From Brachypterus glaber (Eukaryota; Arthropoda; Insecta; Coleoptera; Kateretidae), in contig OY294049.1 of the NCBI GenBank assembly GCA_958510825.1, positions 33,322,774 to 33,386,773 on the forward strand: a stretch of 64,000 bases of DNA. The letters run 5' to 3'. Of this stretch, positions 22,285-32,664 are shown piece by piece; positions within the stretch are counted from its first letter, which is position 1, and every line of letters begins with the position of its first letter. A program made the translations under genes and the position numbers. Under the pieces are notes generated by a model. That model made no database searches. It saw only the letters and a program-made list of their open reading frames with translations, and was not told where the DNA came from.

Positions 22285-22358
<74 letters not shown>
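22285..22358. repeat. (AT)n microsatellite
   Basis: About 37 uninterrupted AT units. Confidence 0.97.
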
Positions 22359-22363
<5 letters not shown>

Positions 22364-22503
22364 ATTTATAGATATTAAGTTTTACGAACCAATACGGAAT
22401 CTTTCTTTAAAATTTTAGTCTAATTGCTATAATTATTGTGATAATGTATCTTTATATGATTCTAAACGTATTGTCTGCAGTTGGAAGGTCTGATCTATTA
22501 ATA

Positions 22504-23125
22504 GGGGAGAGGCGGCTAATACCGTACGGAGTCTAATATTGTATTAAAAACACCACCACGTGAAGGTTTGTACCAGTCCCGAGAGAACTACGTGAGAGGC
22601 AGTATGTCGTCGATTTTCAGTGTTATTTTTATAAGACTACCAAATAAGCTGTAAGTACTATTATTTTTAATTAATAATATATGTTTTGTGTTTTTTTTTA
22701 TTAAATTATAATTTAAGATTATTGTATACAAGATATTTTAATCATATTTTTAATATGATTTTTCTTCGTTCCACATGTGACCTTGTGTAATACCGTACAC
22801 AATGTATGGTATTATACGAATGTGTACGCTATTACCCGAAAGTGTGCGGTATTATACATTTTTTAAATATAAAATAATTGATTGTTGCAGCTGCCATCAA
22901 AAAGGAAGAAATTATGTTATTTTCCAACAAAGATGCTATTATACTTTCGTACGGAAATATACTTCATGTGTAATTTATTTTCGTCAATCTTAAAAGTTCA
23001 GATTTTTTAAATTTATTAACCAAATATATGTTCTTTAAAATTACATAAAAATACAAACAAAAATATTACCTCACATACCGCAGCATTAATTTTTGCTTAG
23101 GTGTACGGTAATACCCCACTCTCCC
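22504..23125. mobile_element. 622 bp TIR element with TACCGTAC subterminal repeats
   Basis: Starts GGGGAGAGGCGGCTAATACC and ends GGTAATACCCCACTCTCCC, roughly inverted, with TA on both sides (22502-22503, 23126-23127). The internal repeats TAATACCGTACAC, GGTATTATACGAA and GCGGTATTATAC echo the terminus, as in transposase-binding subterminal repeats. Non-coding. Confidence 0.7.
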
Positions 23126-23460
23126 TAAACTGAACAAAATACAACTGCTGATATAATAATACTTTCCACTTTTTGAGAACTTTTTCTCAAAAACCATTTT
23201 TTTTGTATTATTTTTATAATTAGACTGGTGTCTTAAATGATGTTTTCAATAAATGTTTTTTGTTGTATTAAAATATATTAATAATTAACTTAATAAAATA
23301 AAAATAGCTTTTTTAATTAATTTAAGCTACCATACTCTTTTTCTAATTTACATGGCTTATTTTACATTAAAAAATAGGACTGGTCTCTTTTAGGCGAAAC
23401 TTATCTCTCCCCCAACCACTAGTATTTATATCTTCAATGATTAAAATTTATATTTACAAC
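23126..23460. other. AT-rich, nothing recognised
   Basis: No supported feature. Confidence 0.45.
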
Positions 23461-23531
23461 TGGCTTGTGGCTCAGTATGTATCGCGTTCGTTTATCAACC
23501 TGTAGGTCGTCGGTTCAATTCACCGCCATCG
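23461..23531 (+). mobile_element. tRNA-derived sequence (SINE head or tRNA relic)
   Basis: TGGCTCAGTATG (23468-23479) fits the pol III A box TRGCNNAGYNNG and GGTTCAATTC (23512-23521) fits the B box GGTTCRANNC, 44 bp apart as in a tRNA. The T-arm and acceptor stem do not pair, so this is not a functional tRNA. A SINE promoter or decayed tRNA is likely; the body, if any, would run to about 23740. Confidence 0.5.
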
Positions 23532-23768
23532 CGAATTTTTTTAAAAGTAATAATGTATAGGTTTCTTGAAAAACAAACCCCGGCGTTTGACACTTTACTT
23601 CCGAAATAGGGGCTTTACACATAGGGTTTGTATACTGTGACCCCAGGGGGTCTGCTTAATGGGTATAAATACTGTCTTTAGGACAGGGGGCTGCGTATTG
23701 GATCTAAACGCCAAAAAAGGGTGCTAGAAAACTTAGGTACTAACAGCACTATGAAAACCAAAACAGCC

Positions 23769-23997
23769 GGAAACCGCCATTTTGAATTTTTAAGTTTCCC
23801 GCAACAGGAAACCGCCATTTTGTGACGTCACCGGAAGCCGCCATTTTGTATTTTTAAATTTCCCGAAACAGGAAACCGCCATTTTGTGACGTCACCGGAA
23901 ACCGCCATTTTGTATTTTTAAATTTCCCGAAACAGGAAACCGCCATTTTGTGACGTCACCGGAAACCGCCATTTTGTATTTTTAAATTTCCCCGCCA
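23769..23997. repeat. 64 bp tandem repeat with CRE and YY1-like sites
   Basis: Three full 64 bp units (23769, 23833, 23897) and a partial fourth (23961-23997), almost identical. Each full unit has GGAAACCGCCATTTTG twice (once as GGAAGCC in unit 2) and one TGACGTCA (23823, 23887, 23951). TGACGTCA is the palindromic CRE; CGCCATTTTG matches the YY1/Pleiohomeotic core GCCAT. Near-identity of units suggests recent expansion. Confidence 0.93.
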
Positions 23998-24864
23998 GTA
24001 GTTCAAATGTACCGATAATACAGATTGCACACTTACCGACAGTAGTTCAAATGTACCGAACTGTCTGGCACAACCGACGCTATACCTACTCCCGAATTCC
24101 TTAGCGGTCAACCCCTCGCTGAAAGTTAACTAAAAAAGATTTGTTTTTCTAAATAACTATAAAATGCAGATATTTTTCTTAAACGGATTTAAAATTTACA
24201 TGAAAAATATTATAAGGGCTGTTTTCTATAAAGACCAATAAGCGTTTTGCATCTCCGTGAAGAACTTAATAGGGCACTATTCTATAGTTAGGACAGAATG
24301 TTAAGAAGTAGAGACTTTATCAAAATTCGTCATAATATTTAACTAAGGCTCACTGTGTGCAGCGCCTATCTTTAAAATAAAGCAAAATTTAAGATAGATG
24401 ATTGCTTTGCAATTATTTATGAAATCAAAGTATTTATATAGACCATTTAAAAGTCGGAAATAGTATTTAGAATCCACGCTTTTAAATGAAACTAAGCAAT
24501 CGTGCAGAACCATACATTGTATTTGTATAACGCTATGTTTAATACACACAATTTATTTTTTTTTATTTACCTTTAACTAGATTATGGATTATATAATAAA
24601 TTTTACAAGAAACTGTAGCAAACTTTCTCAAAAAATAAATAAAGCATAAGGTAAAATAATTAGTTATGCAATGCTAGAATATAATTAGTAGCAATTATTT
24701 TTTTCTCAACATACCTCATCAAGATTTTTAATTCTTTAATCTTGATGCAGATCTAAACCCTTAAGAAATTAAATTTTAAATTTCTGCGTCCCGTAAAAAT
24801 TTCAATCATACAGTGAAATTTTTGCTTACTTTCAATACTTTTACTACTACTATAATTTTTTTAA
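23998..24864. other. Intergenic with a short direct repeat
   Basis: AGTAGTTCAAATGTACCGA occurs twice (about 23998 and 24043). The rest is AT-rich with no supported gene. Confidence 0.5.
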
Positions 24865-25254
24865 GGTATAGTTATTTTTAACCTTCCCGCTTGTAAACAA
24901 TCTCAAAATTACCATAGCAACGTAACATACGCACGCGTCGTAAGCGAAATGACTAGGCCCAATTTACACAACCGTCAAACGTTGACGTGCCATTAACAAA
25001 ACAATGGTTTATTCCTCTAAATTATTGGAATAAAAGCAATTTTATAAGCAAATTTTGTTTCTACAGGAATACAAAAGTGTTTTTAGCAACAGCTTTATCA
25101 ATTCTCTTTTTTTTTACATCAAAACATCATAAAAACAAAGTAAGTAAACAAAAATTATAAATTTTGGTTATGTTGACATTCAAAACAAGCCACATGCTTC
25201 AGTGTAAATCGGACTTTGTGGAGTATTTAGCGGCAAATTTAAAATAACTATACC
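24865..25254. mobile_element. 390 bp MITE with TTAA target duplication
   Basis: GGTATAGTTATTTT at the left and AAAATAACTATACC at the right, each abutting TTAA (24861-24864, 25255-25258). TTAA is the target of the piggyBac superfamily; the terminal GGTATAG is not the usual CCCT-type piggyBac end, so membership is tentative. Non-coding; the interior has an unusual CpG-rich patch near 24925-24950. Confidence 0.75.
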
Positions 25255-25910
25255 TTAAAAAAATAAACTTTTGGGTTTTTAGTTTTTAATTTGAGAACTA
25301 ATCTACAAATTAAGTCATTTAAAATGATGTAATCCAATCAATATCCAATGCTTTTTTCGCAACATCAAATTAACTGTTATTACCATAATCATGGACCCCT
25401 TAGGAACTTACTTAGCAGTTTGATAATATTAGAATACACACAAAAACAATGGTTAATTTAGGCATAGTTATTTTGTCAAAAATTAAATGTCAATTTAAAA
25501 CTGTAAGGTTCATCTGCAACATAGGGCTATGAATAAAAAAACCTTATTTGAAATGAACTTAAACATAATATTATTGTCAGCATTTACAGTTACATTAATA
25601 CAATATTTTTTCCGCAACACTTCTTTTACCGTTAAGATTAATATATCTTATAGAAAAATTGACCATATCATATTGTTGTTCTTGTTGTTGTTGTTGTTGC
25701 TGAAAAATTTTGGTGACTAAAGAAAAAAAAAGTCATCGCCTCTGAAAATAGCTGTAGGTACCCCTAAAGGAAAATTTTGATGACTAAAAAAAAGGTTATT
25801 ACCTCTGTAAAAAGCGCTTTACCTCCTGGCGGTTTTTGGAAAAGCCCCTCGCCGGAGCCTTAAAGTCGGCGTCGTGCAAAGGCGGGCTCTGCGTAGTTAC
25901 GGAACTGTTA
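25255..25910. other. Intergenic; repeat fragments
   Basis: Includes a (TTG)n-type run at 25676-25703 and GAAAATTTTGGTGACTAAAG-type direct repeats (25705 and 25770). The 25800-25900 patch is GC-richer and open but unrecognised. Confidence 0.4.
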
Positions 25911-26077
25911 TAGTTTGGCGCACGGATCTGTGGCTACGGGAAATTTGTTTGGAATGTGTGTGCAAGTGGGAGGCCCATTGTAGGCACGCACGCCCTATAA
26001 CGCTCTTGACGAAAAGAAGAGAGCGCGAATGATTCCTCCCCCTTTCGTCGGAGACTTTTATTTCATGCGAAGAACTA
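25911..26077. mobile_element. ~165 bp TA-flanked MITE, copy 2 of 3
   Basis: TAGTTTGGCGCACGGATCTG to GAAGAACTA with TA on both sides. By eye it differs from copy 3 (58294-58461) at only about a dozen positions. Confidence 0.88.
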
Positions 26078-26121
26078 TACGCAACAGATCACCGGAAATA
26101 ATGAAATATCCAATGTCAATG

Positions 26122-26302
26122 TTAAATTACCAATAAAGCGTAACAACGTTTTTTTGTGTAATGACACAACCGTATGTTTATTGTGTTGGTAATATGCACG
26201 ACCTGAAACAAAAGAAGAAAAAATGTCAATGTTAGTATTATTAGGAAATTGCACATAAGTGGTACTTACTGCTAAAGAAATACCACAAATTATTTTTTTC
26301 AT
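26122..26302 (-). CDS. Possible very short two-exon gene
   Basis: On the minus strand a TATA-like TTTATAAAAG (about 26351-26360) lies some 50 bp before two ATGs (26306 and 26302). The first exon ends at 26270 with donor GTAAGT; a 67 bp candidate intron ends in TTCTTCTTTTGTTTCAG; a second exon starts at 26202. From the ATG at 26302 the joined frame gives 37 residues starting MKKIICGISLA, a short hydrophobic start, and stops at 26122. From the upstream ATG the frame runs further, to the edge of the adjacent MITE. The strong splice signals argue for a transcript; the two competing frames and short product argue for caution. No family recognised. Confidence 0.27.
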
Positions 26303-26970
26303 TCATGTTTATAAAAGGTATTTTCGTAATTTTAAATTTAAATTAGTTTCTTTTATAAATAGAAAATATTGTTAACAAATCTAGATTATTGAAGGTTCCC
26401 AAACTTGTAAAATTAATTGCTTGTTTTAGTGGTTAAATACGGTAATAATGCAAAGGCGCCGCGGCACGCCGATTCTGGGGAACCGGGGGCCGGGGCCATG
26501 GACTCATAATAGGGGGACCGACCCTTTTGTCAATACTTTTTTAAAAGTAGTGTTTTAAAAGTAATTTAAAAATATTATTAAAGCTTTACAATTTTTAAAT
26601 ATATTTTTAGTCAGTTTTTATTTAATAAAAATGTATAGTAACGTAGTTTTTTTCATTGAAAAATTTTGGCCACCAAAGTTTTTAAAATTTGGTGTCTATG
26701 TAAAAATATTGTGGGGGGAGAGCAAACTTTTCCAACTCATCTACAAAATTTGCCAATCAACAAAACTTTTTTTCTGAAAAATATGGTAAATAAAATGCAA
26801 TTTGCATAAGAAGGATCATTTTATATCCTTATGTGATATTTTAAACAAATTATTTTAATATATTTAAAATGAACCTTGTATAGTTTTTTCAAAACTTTAA
26901 GTTTCTTCCAAATTAACACTGCTTTATTTCTACAGAACGCTTTGAGAGACGTTATAGACGGCAAGCCTAT
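26303..26970. other. Intergenic with a GC-rich block
   Basis: A strongly GC-rich block at 26452-26520 (GGGGAACCGGGGGCCGGGGC) interrupts AT-rich DNA. Similar GGGG/CCCC-rich blocks occur near 43940-44060. No gene. Confidence 0.45.
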
Positions 26971-27017
26971 ATTTATTTATTTATTTATTTGATTAATTTT
27001 ACACAGTTAAATTTAAT
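26971..27017 (-). repeat. (TTTA)n LINE-type 3' tail
   Basis: TTTATTTATTTATTTGATTAATTTTACACAG (in part) recurs at about 29749-29775, indicating the minus-strand 3' end of one LINE or SINE family ending in (AAAT)n. Confidence 0.5.
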
Positions 27018-27023
27018 ATCGTT

Positions 27024-27134
27024 TATAAACGATCCTGCAAAAATCAGCTGTGAGGTGCTAAATTTTATGACGTCATAACTTGTGAGGGGTACCTAGCACC
27101 TTAAAACCTCACAGCTGATTTTTCAGGATCGTTT
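27024..27134. repeat. Hairpin with CRE in the loop
   Basis: AAACGATCCTGCAAAAATCAGCTG and its inverse near 27112-27134 pair over about 33 bp (CAGCTGATTTTTCAGGATCG). The loop region has TGACGTCA at about 27068. Confidence 0.8.
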
Positions 27135-27594
27135 AATAAAAATATTTAAAATCAAGTGGTAACCTTGTCCGACAAAAATTTTCGGGAAATACCGTTGGCG
27201 GACTCTCTAAAGTTAAGGGTTTGTCCCAAAAAAAAAATGCCCCGCTACCGAGAAATTTCTTATGTAAGAAGTTGTTCGACTGGACATAAAGAACTCATAT
27301 ACAAAGTCTCAACAGTGAGGTAATCACTAAAATTCTACTGGGCGTGGGCTCGAGGACTTTTCTTCCTCGTGGTAACATTTTTACCCTTTTTAACAGCTTT
27401 TATGCCATCAATTTAGAAAATAAAAAAAAACTAAATTCTCATAGTGTTCTTGAAATATTGTAGTGCTTTCGCAAATCATTTGCATTTTCAGTGATCCTTC
27501 TTGGAATAGGTAGATAAAGATAATAAAATTAAGTGAAAATAAAAATAAATGTTTTAAATTTAAATTTTTGCTAATTAATGTATACAGGGTGTTC
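27135..27594. other. Intergenic, nothing recognised
   Basis: No supported feature. Confidence 0.45.
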
Positions 27595-28346
27595 CGTGAG
27601 GAAAGGGAAATATTTAAAGGATGTGTTCTAGAGGTCAAAATAAGAAAAAAGTTCCCATAAACATATGTCCAAAAACGACTTTTAATAAAGCTACGCCCAT
27701 TCAAAAGGGTTGCCAAAAATTTAACTTTTAATTAATAACTTGGGAACCCTTTTTGTTATAGCAATAAGGTTTTGTAATGTTACCTTTAAAAACGATTTTT
27801 GGGCTTACATGTATGAAACCTTTTTTCTTAGCTTTTGATGTAGAAACAACCTGCATTATGCAAATTCAGGTTTTTAACATTTTATTGTTTTTTATTTTTG
27901 GTTCTAGAAAGGCGTAATTTTGCCTTTAATTGTATTTTTCTCGAAAACGGTTAATTCTATGGTATTACAACAAGAGTACCTTTTTAATTTGTTTATACCT
28001 GTGTAACACTATTCTAATAATAAACCCACAAAAAGTTGAGCAGAAAAAAGTTTGGGGCAAAAAAGGGATAAGACCCCCATTAAGGACACTCCTGGTTGAA
28101 GTAACTACATGCAAATACCATTGGCTGGTAGGCCTTATAAAGCATAGATCACATGCTAAACCTCGATGGTATAACACAAAGGGTTCCTAAGTTATTAATA
28201 ATAAATCGAAATTTTGGTACCCCTTTTGAAGGGGCGTAGCTCCCTTACTAGCCGTTTTCGAATATATGTTTATGGGAACTATTTGTCTTATTTTGACCTC
28301 TAGAACACATCCTTAAAATATTTCCCTTTCCTCACGGAACACCCTG
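27595..28346. mobile_element. CAGGGTG-family palindromic element, complete
   Basis: CAGGGTGTTCCGTGAGGAAA … TTTCCTCACGGAACACCCTG with TA outside (27593-27594, 28347-28348). The arms pair for about 100 bp (AGAGGTCAAAATAAGA against TTATTTTGACCTCTAGAACA) and more loosely further in. It encodes no transposase; the ~85-codon frames are by-products. Confidence 0.88.
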
Positions 28347-29217
28347 TATTTTAATGATCAAACTTGTGTTTTTTAATGACCAAAGGGGATTTCCACAAAA
28401 AAAAATATAAACAAATAAATAAATATGGAATAATTTTATAAAATAATAAATCATTCAACTTTTCCAAACCAACTAAGTAATATAAATATATATTTTTTCC
28501 ATGACTTTATGTAGTAAATAAATATGTACAAGAACATGACGTTTATTGTAATAAACGTGGGTGTTTTATTGAACTATTTACTACAAAATTTCTCAAAATT
28601 TACTGTGAAGTCTGTCCAAATTCCATTTTGACTTTTTATTGTTATCAAAATTAGTGGAGAGCCCCTACCACAAGACTAGAGCTTATTTGGGGCTCCTCAC
28701 GACTCTGTAATAACTTCAAATAAATAAACTAAACTAACTAAACTAAACAATAATTGTTAATTATTAAGATTTCTTTTGTGAACAAATATATTTTTACGTT
28801 TTTCAACGTTTGCAAGGAAAATCTATAAGTTTAAATTTTTTTTTGGTTGATGTTTGGCCTTAACCGTGGGTGACAATTTGAAAACGAGCAGCATTTAATA
28901 TTTCTTTAACTGATGGCACAATGAAAATTTGGCGAGACACGTCAATTTACATATCAAGGGAGACAACTTTTGAGCTATTTGTTGTATTATATTTAACCCA
29001 CTGACTAAAATTTTAGGGTATATTATTATAATGTTATCAAAGTTTAATAACATTTTCTTGCATTTTAACCTAAATGTAAAGGTAAAACGCACTATACAAA
29101 TTATATCAATATACTGGTATACCAGAATTTCAAAAGAAAATAGTGAAATTTTGCAGAATTTTATATCGTAAATTTAAAATACACTCACAAAATTTCGTTG
29201 TATTTTTAATATTGAAT
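28347..29217. other. Intergenic with a LINE-like tail
   Basis: AGCTTATTTGGGGCTC (about 28681) followed by AAATAAATAAACTAAACTAA at 28720 resembles a LINE 3' end; AGCCCCAAATAAGCTC occurs inverted near 29784, next to the (TTTA)n-type tail there. No gene. Confidence 0.4.
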
Positions 29218-29690
29218 GTTATTTGTTAATATATATTTTTTATTTATATCGCCACCATTGGTATTTAATACTTTACTTGTGATATTAAATAGTGCAATGT
29301 GTGTATTGTATACAAAATGTTGTCATACTAACATAGAGACCGCGCTGGTACATTTGGATCCCCAAATACCAAAATGTTGGTATTATTTACCCATTGTTAA
29401 TTTTTCTGAATACCGTAACATACTTTACACTAGATCAGTAATACAACTTAACAACAACTCAAAGTACCATACTATAAGTGTGATATGCTTTACCAAATGT
29501 TACAGTAATATTTACTACTACTAACATGCTAGTATTAATAAACACGTGTTGCGTGAGGATTCAAATGTACCAGCACGGTCTCTGTGTTAGTATGACAACA
29601 TTTTGTATACAATACACACATTGCAGTATTTAATATCACAAGTAAAGTATTAAACACCATTGTTGGCGATATAAATAACAAATATGTATT
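29218..29690. mobile_element. ~470 bp large palindrome
   Basis: Arms of about 140 bp (29218-29360 and 29553-29690) are inverted copies with few mismatches; core ACTAACATAGAGACCGCGCT against CACGGTCTCTGTGTTAGT. The central spacer is about 190 bp. Non-coding. Confidence 0.88.
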
Positions 29691-32664
29691 TACAAATAAA
29701 ATTTAGTATTAAAATTACAATGACAGTAATTTTAATACTTTTATGATATTTATTTATTTGATTAATTTTACACAGTGTGGTGAGCCCCAAATAAGCTCGA
29801 AAATTTAAAGGTTGAGTTATATTTCCTATAAATTTTATAATCTAACCTCAATAATACATTCTAATTTTACCCTCCTTTTTACAGTGAACATCAAATTACT
29901 TGTTGGCTAAGTTATATACTTTTTTCTGAGCGTTCGTATATAACAGATAAATAATAACTTTATAATTAATAAAATTATATTTATAAATAGTTTTAAGATT
30001 TAGAACACTCTTGATTAACTACCATAATTAGAAGTAATTAATTTTAAAATAATAGTTAATTAGTATCGATATTCACACCTAAATTAATATTTATAGCTTG
30101 TCGTAATAAACAGCAATTAATAGAAATAATTAGGAAATCAAACATTTTTATTTTATTATTATTGATTTTTAATTTTATTTGACCATCTTTGAATATTTGG
30201 TTTATTATAATAAATATATTTAAATATTCTGCGTAACGCTAATAGTATATTAAAGTACTAGTTTCATAACATACGTTTTTAGCGCACGAGTACAAGTTTA
30301 GAAAACGAGCCGCTTGCGGCGAGTTTTCTAAAGTACTAGTGCTCTAAAAACTTGTTATAAAACGAGTGCTTTATACAATTTTTCCTATTTTGCTCTAAAA
30401 TTTAAAAAACTTACATTTAAATTGATGAATGATTTAGAGATTTTTGTTTTGGGTTGGCATTACAGTTTACACTATGTTTAAAATTCTAAAACAAATGATA
30501 TTTTGATATATTTTACAGTCATCTCTTCTTTTTTCACTGCAATTATCCAGTCCACAATTTTAAAATGGTAAAAAATAACCCAAACACAAAATTTTGTAAA
30601 AAATTAAACTTTAAATCGACATTGACATTTGCACGCAAAACGTCAAGAGATAGTTAGATAGATTTGTTTGTTGCCAACCCAACAGAAAAAAAAAGTAGAG
30701 ACTCTTATGGGCCTATAAGAACACGCAAAATTTGTGTGATTATGAGCTTATAAGAGTCGCAAAATAGAAAAAGTAAACTGAATATTCAGTTACAAATGGA
30801 TAGGAAATCGGAAGTTATTATCCTATACAATTGTACTTTAATTTTTGTTAAAAACACGAAACATTTCATGTTCGTCCTTAAATATTAAAGTACGTGACTT
30901 TAGAACAACATATACGCTTTTTAACAAAAATAAAAGTAGATTTGTAACTGAATACGCGTTTACTTGTTTGTTGTTGTATTCTATTTCTGGTAGCTCATTG
31001 TCATTTGGAGCTTTTAGCACCCAGAGGAACCGGATCCGGAGCAAAGTTTACTTTTTACAGTGTATAATACAGTGAGATGTGAAGAGTATAATAATTATAA
31101 AACAATAAAATATAATAAATATATTTAAATATTTTTTTATTTTATACATATTTGTTTTTGAACTTAACCGTAAACATAATAAATTGTTATTTTTTTCAGA
31201 AGCATGTTTGATGTTTATTTTTAACACCCACACTAAAATTAATGAAGATGTATGTATATATCGACAAGTGAATTATTACATCTTAATTTTTACATTTTTT
31301 TGTTTCCGTATAAATAATCAAAATAACAATTTAACTAAAGAAAAAAAAATAAAATTAATTTTTAAAATAAATAAATAAAAAGGTAATTAAAAAAAAGAAT
31401 AGTTATTTTCTTAACTAGTGTATTAAGTGGATAAAATCACTTAATACACGAGTTGAGAATTTAATTTTATCCAACGCTTTTTATTTTTAAATAAAAATCT
31501 ATAATTTTGCGAAAAATTATATCAAAAATATTAAGATTAAGTTTTCTTAATACTAAAATAATAGGTAGCCATTGCCTAAGTATGCCTATTAAAAATAAAC
31601 AATTGCTAGTTTTACATTTCTTACGAATGTCAAAATGGACGCGGTGATGACAGAATTTTTAATAAAAAGAGTATTTTATTCAAAAACTAAAGAATAATTT
31701 GGGGTTTTCTTTAATTTTTATGGTTTAGTTCACGTGCTTCTATTTATAGAATAGTTATAATACTTAATTAATAGGGTATGTAACTAATTTTGGGTGAGAT
31801 CAAAAGCTGTACGTAAAAGAGTGGGTGAAAAATTTTTTAGTCACTAGTGAAAAAAAACTCACTTTTGACATTTAAAATAGTGCTCAAAACAAGTGTTTCT
31901 GTGAAGGTGTTGGATAAAAGTAATTTATTATGCACTTAGTATGCGAACTGAGCCTTTAGCATTTGAAACTGATTTTTTCTTAAGTAATAACATAAAAAAT
32001 AAATTACGTAACTAGATATATAAAGTTTGCCTATATTAAATATAATAACCACATAAAAAGCATTTGTCAAAAACCCCATAAAAAGCCTTTGTCGAAAAAA
32101 AAATATATTTGTGAAATTATCACCTTTAAATGATTGTTTCTTAATATTAAGTAAGTTTAAGTTTAAGTAACTTTGGTTTTTCTTTAGGCTATTATGATAT
32201 TGTTATTATATAATTAAATATTTAAATTATCTATAATACTATTAATATATAGCTATAGCCACAGGTATAATACTATATTTCAATAATAAACAATAATTTA
32301 TGTATTGAGGATTATTATATTTGAATCTAAATACATCATTTTAAAACGTTCTACTTAAACTGATTGATAAAAAACAGTTTAATTATAAATTATGAATTTA
32401 TTTAATTAATAGGCTAGTATACAAAATAATGATTCCACACTACATCCTTTGTTATTTTCTAGCAGTATTCCATTCTCACTTCAAAATTGCTTTAAGTATA
32501 CTCTCATATTTTAGGATTTGACCTATCACTTGATTTTCGAGCTAAGAAACTGAGGTATCTATATTTATATGGGTATGGAACATATTTCATTAACACAAAA
32601 GTAAACATTTTAATCGACTTGGTTACGCTTAGGTATAATAAAATTATCATTATTATAAATTATT
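29691..32664. other. AT-rich region with two hairpins
   Basis: Hairpin at 30282-30350 (GTTTAGAAAACGAGCCGC against GCGGCGAGTTTTCTAAA) and hairpin at 31415-31452 (GTGTATTAAGTG inverted). No coding exon with both splice sites was found. The last 13 bp are the LINE target duplication. Confidence 0.5.
32652..32664. repeat. Target-site duplication, LINE 3' side
   Basis: ATTATAAATTATT, identical to 35658-35670. Confidence 0.85.

Noticed and set aside
22653..22660. GTAAGTAC donor-like site after GACTACCAAATAAGCT
   Set aside because: It lies inside the TIR element 22504-23125 with no coding frame leading to it.
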